Below, in pieces: positions 50,663 through 59,600 of a stretch of DNA of 64,000 nucleotides. Where the stretch lies: NCBI GenBank assembly GCA_033026295.1, contig CM065178.1, forward strand, positions 24,629,781-24,693,780, read 5' to 3'. The position numbers were made by a program, and so were the translations under genes. The notes beneath the pieces were generated by a model that saw only the letters and a list, made by a program, of their open reading frames with translations, was not told the DNA's origin and did no database searches. The first letter of the stretch is position 1, and each line of letters begins with the position of its first letter. The DNA is from Channa striata. Taxonomy: Eukaryota > Chordata > Actinopteri > Anabantiformes > Channidae.

Positions 50663-53600
50663 GGTAGGATTTTTTGGACTTTGTGTTCTGCTCCAGAGGA
50701 AGTTGCCTGGCACACTGATGTGGTGTGAATTGAAACTGCGGTGGAAAGGACTGTACCAGCTGGTGGAGGGAGCTTTCATCAGCTTGTTAACTGATGGATC
50801 TCTGGTCTCAGTACCAACACTTCAAAGAGGACTCCACTGGGTTTGTTCCACACTCCCAGGAAGCTGGGAGACTTGTGAGAGAATTTAGGCAGCAGAGCCT
50901 GAAGAAAAAGTCTCGGTAATGTTAATTGGTTAAAAAAAAAGTCATGTCCAAGCACAAAGCCAACAGCGCTGAGATTAACGACATTAACACTACGGTGAAG
51001 AAGTCTCGTGCCACTAAACTGCCGGTGGCCTCTACATGTGGGCCTCTGGTTGCAGAGACTCTCTCTCCGCTTTTTTTTGAGAATATTTTACCAAATGATG
51101 AACCATCGTGATTGGAGACATCTACTTGACATCGAGGAAAGGAGCCACGCTCCCAACATCACGGAGACACACCGTCACCTTCCTTCCCCCCATGGACCTT
51201 TTACCCCCGAACCCCATCACCTGTTTCATCCACATGGGCTAAATAAAGAACCAGCCCTTTTCCGCCTGTGACCTTTGACACGCTTTCTAAAACTTTAACC
51301 TCTTTAACTTGTTTGCTTTTTTTTTTGCACACTGTAGGACAAAAAAAGTGGCCGACAGCCGGCGACACGCTCACACAGCAGTTCTATGAATAGCACATCA
51401 TCTGAAAATAGCATTTGGTGACACCGGAACTCTAATTCGGAAACAAGACTTCTCTTGTTTCCGCAGGAAGTGCTCGTTTTGGGCGACGGCAGACCGCTGA
51501 GCTACAGATCAATAACGGCTGCTCGACTGAACCTGCCTGCTGCGGCCCGGTCCGCTTACTTACACTTCAATCTGTGGGAATTCGACAAAACAAACAAAGA
51601 GCAACGGCCCATTACCAGTAAGTTTGACTTTCTACACAAAAATCAACCATGTAAAACAATTTTAACTGATTTTCAGACCCAGTGTTAAATACAAGAGCTG
51701 AACATTAGTGTCTCACCGATGAAGGAGTAGCGGTAGAGCTCCTGGAGATGTGCAGGGGCGGGCGGCGGTCTGTAGATGATCTTTCCGTTGTTGACGTCGG
51801 CCTGAGTGAAGTGTCTCACCGCTTTGTACGGCCTGTCGCGATGTTCGATTGCCCCTGAAATCAAAGAGTGCGTCTGTCTCACGATGAACAAAACAAGAAA
51901 TAAAGTTTCTCTGAAAAGACGACAGGCTCATTTTCAAACCACTGCTGCTTGTGATAAAACGAGCACCTTAGTGAGAAACGTAGCGTGGAGTGTGAACCAC
52001 AAGCCAAAGAGGTCACAGTTTATTGTCTCGCAGGGTTTGTGCACCATCGTACACGAGCGTGCGCTGCACGCCGCAGCTGAATACCAACGGAATGAACGGC
52101 AGCCAGCCGCACGGTCCCAGCACCTGGTGCCGGCACGTGCTGCGCGAGTGCGGAGTCGATAAAAACGCCTGCTCGGCAAATGAAAGTGTCGTGACCGTTT
52201 TTGTCTCGTGATCCCAAAGGTCACGAGAGTTTTATCACTACTTTGTTTTTGAAATCTTTTTTGTCTTTTATATTTGTCAAAATCCCTACAGGAGGTTGGT
52301 GAGGAAGACCGAGAGACGCTGAGCTGAATAAACTTTGTTGTGGATCCAACATCAAATCCAGACACTCACATAATGGAACTACACAACATTAGACTGTAAT
52401 TAGAATTTTTTAACTTCTTTAAACAAAAAAGAAATTTCATTGGCCCCAGTCACTGTAACGGCTCTGAGAAATGTTTCAGTGAACGCGTTTATCCTACAGA
52501 AAAAAGATGCTAACGTACGAGAGGCGACTTTGCGTTGACTGGTGACACTCTGAAAACCCGCAGTGGCAGAAACGTCGTGGAGGTGGAAGCTTCAGCCGGT
52601 ACCGTAGTTTCCCTCAGAAATCAAACACAGCACAATCGCAACGCAGGAGTCCAATCTCATTTTTGAAAATGAAACGTTTATGAGAAATTCTGCTGTTTAA
52701 TCTACAGTGCCCCTCTTCCTCATTGGCTCTGCTCAAAATGATTTCTACACAAATTTATTAGTCCATTAGTTGAACGAGTTTTAGATGAATATGACCCATT
52801 GTAAATCGTTTTTCCCTTTCATTAGACAGAGCTGCAAATGACAGACCAGCGTGTCACACGCTCCAATGCTGAAATTAATGGCTCTTGTTCTGAACGCCAC
52901 ATTAAATTCAACAAAAAGGAAAATCAACCCTCATTCTTGTAAAAGTCAAGGGTGGTGATGCTACGGAGTCAAGCGTACGGTCGAAATGGCGGGGGGTTTT
53001 GTCAGATTCCTAACTGGGACCAGCTGAACTGGCTGCTCCATTTCCCTTTAACGAATTTAAAGAATATAAACTATTATCAATCGTTTCCAGTTTTAACCAT
53101 CTTATTCTTGTCCCCTGCGTGAATTATGGTGCGACAGTCTGTCCATAAATAAAATATACAGCAGAATATTATTGACTCTGAACAATCTGAAATGTCCTGA
53201 AAAAGCAAACCAACCAGCTTTTGGACTTTTCTTGCACTGGAGAAGTGAATTTGGGCTCTTTGGCGACATTTTAAGGATCGATGTGTTTTTGCTGGTGTTT
53301 TCTCATCTTGTTGAGACGAGAAAACAAGTCGCACTGATTGAAGAAGATGACTCTCATCCTGAAATGAGCGTGAAACTCACAACAAGGCAGCACGACACCG
53401 GGTTTCAAAAAAATATAAGAGTAAATGAAAAACTATCACCACAATAGGCTCAAATGGAAAAAATGATGAAGAAATTAAACAGGTTATTGTAAATTCTGGA
53501 GGAAGCCATTTGACCCACTTATATTTTCCTACTTCGGTCGCGGTTTCGTCGATTGGTTTTCGGATCTTCCTTGGTTCACTTTAGCGGCTCCTTCTCGTAC

Positions 53601-56600
53601 TTTCGGCCTCTCTCCCCTGTGCTCTCCACGGCACTTCGGTGTTTCATCACCATTAGCTGGGGCTTTATACCTCGGTGCTGCAGGCTGCCGGTGTCAGGCT
53701 GTCATCAGCGGTTAGCAGAAGTCAGCGTGAGCTCCTTGACGCTCTCCTCATCAGCTCCTCCCAGAGTCTCGGGACCGTTTCTCTGACAGGTTTTAGTTCT
53801 GCCTCAGAGAGGAGCACCGACTGTTGTTCTGGGTCGTCGCCTTGTTTGATAATTGTTTCCCAGACTGTTCACTTCCTGCCGTGCGGTCCGTGTTCACGGT
53901 TTCGTGTGCTCCTCAATCTGTGAGCAACACTGTCCTGTTTAGTGAGACTCTATAGTGTCTGAGCAGCAGCGTGTGCTCATCAGCGCTCACAGGAAGTGAT
54001 GATTAACAGTGAATCAACAGAACAGTGGAACTGAACACACGCCTTCCCCCCATTCGGCCTCTATCCAAAAATCACAGCACCTTTTGATCTTTTCCACATC
54101 CCGAGCAAACGTTCAGCGTGTACCTGCGTGTACCTGCGTGTAGGCGGGGCTCACCTTGTCCTGGCGCCAGCGGTTTGGTGATGTTATAAATGAGCTTCTC
54201 ACTGGGAGTCTCAGAGTCGACGAACGACAGGGCGGACGGCGTGATCTCCGTGACTCGATCCTCTAAAGCCTGAGCACACACACGGGATCACTCCAACATG
54301 AATTCATGTGTTCGTAAAATGAGAGATTGAAACATCCACATAATAATTTAATCTTCTTTCTAAAGAAAAACGATTTCCAAAGTTAGTTTTTTATTTTAAA
54401 GGACGCCTTCACTTATAATGAACTCGCTGCTTTTGGATCTAGTTTGAGTATTTAGATTTAAACAATGCCAATAAACTTTCCTGAGACTTTGTTTGATTTA
54501 TTCTAGCTGAAAAATGTCTCCCCCTCTTTTTCCAAAGCTCCTCCAGATGACATCACTCCCAATGAGTTCACATGATTCCTCTGGGTGAGGTCATCTGGAG
54601 GAGTTTAAAAATATTACATTTACACCCTAAACTAAAGCCATAGAAAGGATGTTGAAAGGTGAATTTGTGCTTTATATATTTTTATTATAATTATGCATAG
54701 GTTGGAATGTAGAATTCAAGTCCGCTTCCACTTTATTTAAACTTAAATAGAGTTTGTTTTTTTTATTTGTTCTGTGAGATTTGTCATTCATCTTGTATTG
54801 TGATTTTCCCGCGTGTCCTATCATTTGTTTTGCATTTGTTTTAAAAAGAATATTGAATAAACAAATAAAGTTTTCACGTAGCTAATACTTAGTGAACACT
54901 TAAATCGCCAACATTACTAGCATTAGACTCAAAATCTATCCACTCTGCCGTTCTCGCCCTGCTCTGCCAGAGGCTTCTGGCGATGATCAAATTACAGAAA
55001 ACAAAAAGCCTCATGAAAAATCATGCAGAAATAACTGAAAATGTGTTTTTAAGCCCTTGCACACCATAAAATCCTGATGATGTGCAAAAATGGATTCTGT
55101 GCACAAACTAGAGGTGCCCCTAACAAGTCTATTTATGAACGACTAATCCGCTGATCATGTGTTTATTTCTTTTTATTATCAGCACATTAATGTCAACTCT
55201 ATCATTTCTACTAAAACTCTTCAAGTTGAGTTTTTTCGCTGCTCACCGTGATCTGAAGGTCACAGCTGGGAGCCAACTGGGGGAATCCCGGAAACTGAGG
55301 CAGGACTCCTATGGTAAAGGTCTGAGCGTCGCTCTGTGTTCCTGGAGCCGTCTCCGTGGAAACCTGCAGCCATAAACACACAGACTCACAACTTGCGTGT
55401 TCAAGAAAATACAGCCAACACAGCCAGACGAGCCTCCCCCTCCTTACATTCATCCTCTGCCGGATCTAAACTTCTCGTGCTTTGAAGTCTCGAGTCTTAA
55501 TGTGCCACACAGTGTCTCAATGAATTTCTGTTTCCCACCTGCAAACGAGCTGCGTATCACATATTAGTTCTGAGTGACAGAGCTGGCGACAGGCTCTTGA
55601 GAGACACAAGTAGTAAGATACAGCAGATGTGATCAAAACAAGCTCCAATGCTATGACTGTGACGACAGACAGTGAACCCGACATCAGGCTGTGCTGCAGC
55701 GATAAAATCTGCTTTTTCCCATAAATCACTGTCTACACCCACAGGAATATTAATGAAGGGGATGTCGGCGTGAGCGGGGTTCACGGTATCTCACCGCTCA
55801 GCCGATCGTGTAGAAGAACCAACCTATGACCAAAGTTCAGTTAGGCGGCAGACTGGCTGGCGTGCTGACGGCAGTAGTCGCCGGTTTCTACCCCACGCTG
55901 ATGTTCTGATCTTTTGGTGAAGTAAATTGAAAATAATGATAATTTCCCCAATTTTCCAAACAGCCAGCAGCCTCTGTCATTTTCAGAACCGTTGCCTTTT
56001 TAAACACCTTCTGTGCAGGACCTGTTTGTTTTTTGCTTGGTGGTTCAAAAAAGAACATATTCATTCATGATTAACTTGACATGACTATGAGCAGTTCACA
56101 AAATTCGACATGCATAATAGTTATGTATAATATTGCTTTAAAGAGGCCAGAATGTAAATTTGACATAGACTCTACTGACACGCCTTTGGATGACTAAAAC
56201 TACTGCAGTTCTTCAGTTCGTCTCCTCCTGGCCAGGTTGCAGACTCAAAATGGAGGTGGACCAGAGAAGGTTTCTGGGAGCAAAGTTTCCACGACATCGG
56301 ATTTTCTGCTTGTTTAATTATCCACGTTTTAGCTCGTGTGAGATACTAGACGCACTTCACCGAGAGAGAAATCGATGAGGTTTGTGTTGAAACACGACAC
56401 CAGCGTGTTGACTGTGTTTCAATGTTCTCTGAGCTTTATTTCACCTTGTTGCATCACTAAAACAAGGTGAGGAGCAAATCCTGGGGGGGTCAGCAAAACC
56501 AAAAAATTCTGCTGCATCGAGGCCTTTTATCACGGTCAGAAAACACAGTGTGTCTGTCGTGCGAGTCAGACACTTTGTCAGCCCTGCACCGGTGAGTTTG

Positions 56601-59600
56601 GACAGGATACGGTCGTGTCTCCCCGTGTTGGACGTTGCCTTGTTTGCATCTTTGCTTGACTCTTCGACTATAGGAGCCGTTTCCCACTGGGGACAGTAAA
56701 GTTCCACTGTATTCACGCTCGTCCCGTGATCCTTCTGTGGAATGTCGGGTTCGTACTGTGGATCATTTAGGCTGAACAGTCACAGGGACGAGCGCCACAG
56801 CTTTCCACCCACCCAACATTACTCAACATCTTTTCATCCCGACGCTTTTATGAAACCGGAGCATAATTTCTCTCAGCTGAGCTCTATACAATCTGATGTA
56901 CAGAAACATATATTCTAAAGCCAATCTTTGTCTCCGTATTCTTATTGTGCTGCTGCTTGTTCCTGTCACATCAGGGGCTTGTCGTGGGGGAGAGAAAGTT
57001 CAAGAGCTTGTAGTCAGCTCTGCCAGTCAAAGAATTAAATGTGATACCAGCATGAGGCCTGATGTCAGCGCCACACATCAAAATTGTGTTACCATGAGAG
57101 TGCTGAGTCAGCTGGAGTTACAGCGGTAAATTATTGATTGTGGAGCTAATTCCATTCCGCATAAATGACACACTGTATTTTATATTTTAAAAATTCAATA
57201 AATTAAAACTGGTCTCCTTCGGCCCCAAATTAAACTCTTGTGTCACATACAGTCGCATCGTGTTGAGTAAATGTCGAGCTGTGGTTACTAACGTAGGTCA
57301 AATTAATGCTGAGCTGTCAGTCGCATTTTGAAGTGGTTTCCTCTTGCTTCTAAGTGACGCATATTTCATATATATTGGGTCCAATAGCTGCGACCCACTG
57401 CGAGGTCATACTGCACTGCTGTAAAATCATAATTAGTGTTTGCTACTATGCATTCCACCAACTTCTACTGTGTATGTTCTATGTGTATTAATAGACTCAG
57501 ATGAATTTGTCTCATAAAAAACTGCTCGTCTTGACCAACCTCAACACAACTTCCACTACAGTAAGTAACTTCTATATTTTCTATCTTCTATATTTCTTAT
57601 TTAATTACAAAATTACCATTGAATTCAATATAGTCCTAAGTTTTCCAGCTCTTAGATCCCCGGTTTCTAGTGTAAGAGTTAGTAAAGGATGACGCGGAGG
57701 GTCCCAAGAACTAAACCTTGTGGGTAGAACGTTTTCAGGATTCATTATTAAACAGTACAATTGTCCAGTTCCTTTGTGGAATTGGTTGAGCTTTTCTTGA
57801 GCAACATTATAGAAATGAGCCAGGACTGAGAAAATAAAAAGTCAATAAAAATCGAATCATGGACATGGCATTGATTTGCAAAATCACAAGTTATTGCATG
57901 AAAAGAAAAGACTGTAAACTAAAAGACTTTATGTGCAGGGGCAGAGCGGAAACCGAAAGTGTTTCACTTCAGTCCGTCTTAACAAGGTGTCTGCAACTCA
58001 CTAAAAACCAACACGGCTGCACAAATCCGCAGGTTTACTCGCCGCCTCTCACCAACAGCACAAAAGCTTCCAGTGGTTTCGCTTTCCTCGTTTCTTCTTC
58101 CTCGCGTCCCCTCAAAAACGACGAGACACTTGAGAATTGAATTTGAATCCAGCACAATGTAAATGAAACCCATTTGCCCTGACGGATGGAGCCAAAGTGT
58201 GGGTGGCCAGATGGAGGGACGCAGATGATTAGACGTAGCTACGAGCTTTTGGCTGCCTCTTTTGTGTTTTAATGGAGCCGAGGTGAAGCAGAGACTGGCA
58301 CGAAAACACTTTAGCAGTGGCACGGCGAGCACTACATTGGTTTAAGTGGGACTAACTGGGATTTGCAGCCAATTTGCAAGTAATTTGGTGTCATTAATGC
58401 TAATCGAGATGAGCCACTATGGCTCGGTTTCGAGAGACGGATTAGTCGCGCGGGACGCTTGGCTGCCAAAGTTTGAAGCGAATGTGAAGGAATCCCCAGT
58501 GAATGCCGAAGAACAGGGTTAGACGCTTATCACGGCGAGGTCTGTGTTAGTGCACAGAAAACGGAACAAGGGGGTCCAATAGGAATGGCAGACTTTCTTA
58601 CAGTACACCTCTGCGTTTTACAGAGGCAAAGCCGTAGAATTTCATGGTTACAGTAAAAATAATAGAACGAAAGCCGCCACAGCAGGTAAAGGTGAAAGAG
58701 ACAGATGCATGAGTGGAAGAGAAAGGGTGAAGAAATAAATAAAGGCAGCGGGAGAGATGTCGGAGAGGTTGAAGGCTGGAACAAAAGGGAGGAGGCAAAC
58801 ACACGGGAACACGAGTACGAAGTTGAAAGACGCTGTGGAGAGAGGGCGTGAGAGAGAAAACAAAAGGGACGGCAACCGGCATCACTGTCACCGGCTCCCC
58901 CCGTCCTCTTTCAGGCTGAGGCGCTCTCAGCGGCCCCCTGTGATTCTCACGTCTTTTATCGGAGGCAACATTTGTCTGCATGTACAGTAGAAGTAGTTTC
59001 CACTCAGCAGTAGGTAAAAAAACGGCCTTACGCATTCATTCAGATAGTGTTTGTGCTCAGATGTAGTTTTTCTTTTAAACTACTTCCTGTCACAGTGTGT
59101 GGCCAGGTTCACTTATGAGCTCATACGTTTAACACACGTGACGTTCTGGCGTGTAGCCGCTGTAGACCACACGTCTCTGTCTCTGACAACACGTCATTGT
59201 CACAGCGACGCTCACAGATCATTTCTGCTGTGCTCCTTCTCTTCTCTCCACGGAGGTGATTTCTGTGTCTAACAATCACAGTTCACCAGCAAAATGGTTG
59301 TTTGGAGGTTTGAGTCACTCAGATGACTGACGGCTACGGCAAGTAGCAAAATGATTTAGGGACAATTATTCGTCGCACCTTTATCCAGAGCTACAGTAAA
59401 GTAACTTCCACTTGCATCGGTGTGACCCGGTGTGACCCGGTGTGACCGGTGTGACCGGTGTGACCGGTGTGACCGGGTTCTGCTTTGAGCGTTCACTCGA
59501 CAAGCAGCAGCCGCAGCAGCTTTACGCTGGTTTAAATGAGCTGCCTGAACTCCGTGAGAACAACACGGGAAAATCACATCGCTGTGGATAAAGCGCAACC

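Noticed and set aside
54538..54603. Rho-independent terminator
   Set aside because: A bacterial concept; the hairpin lies in a vertebrate intron and lacks a following T run.
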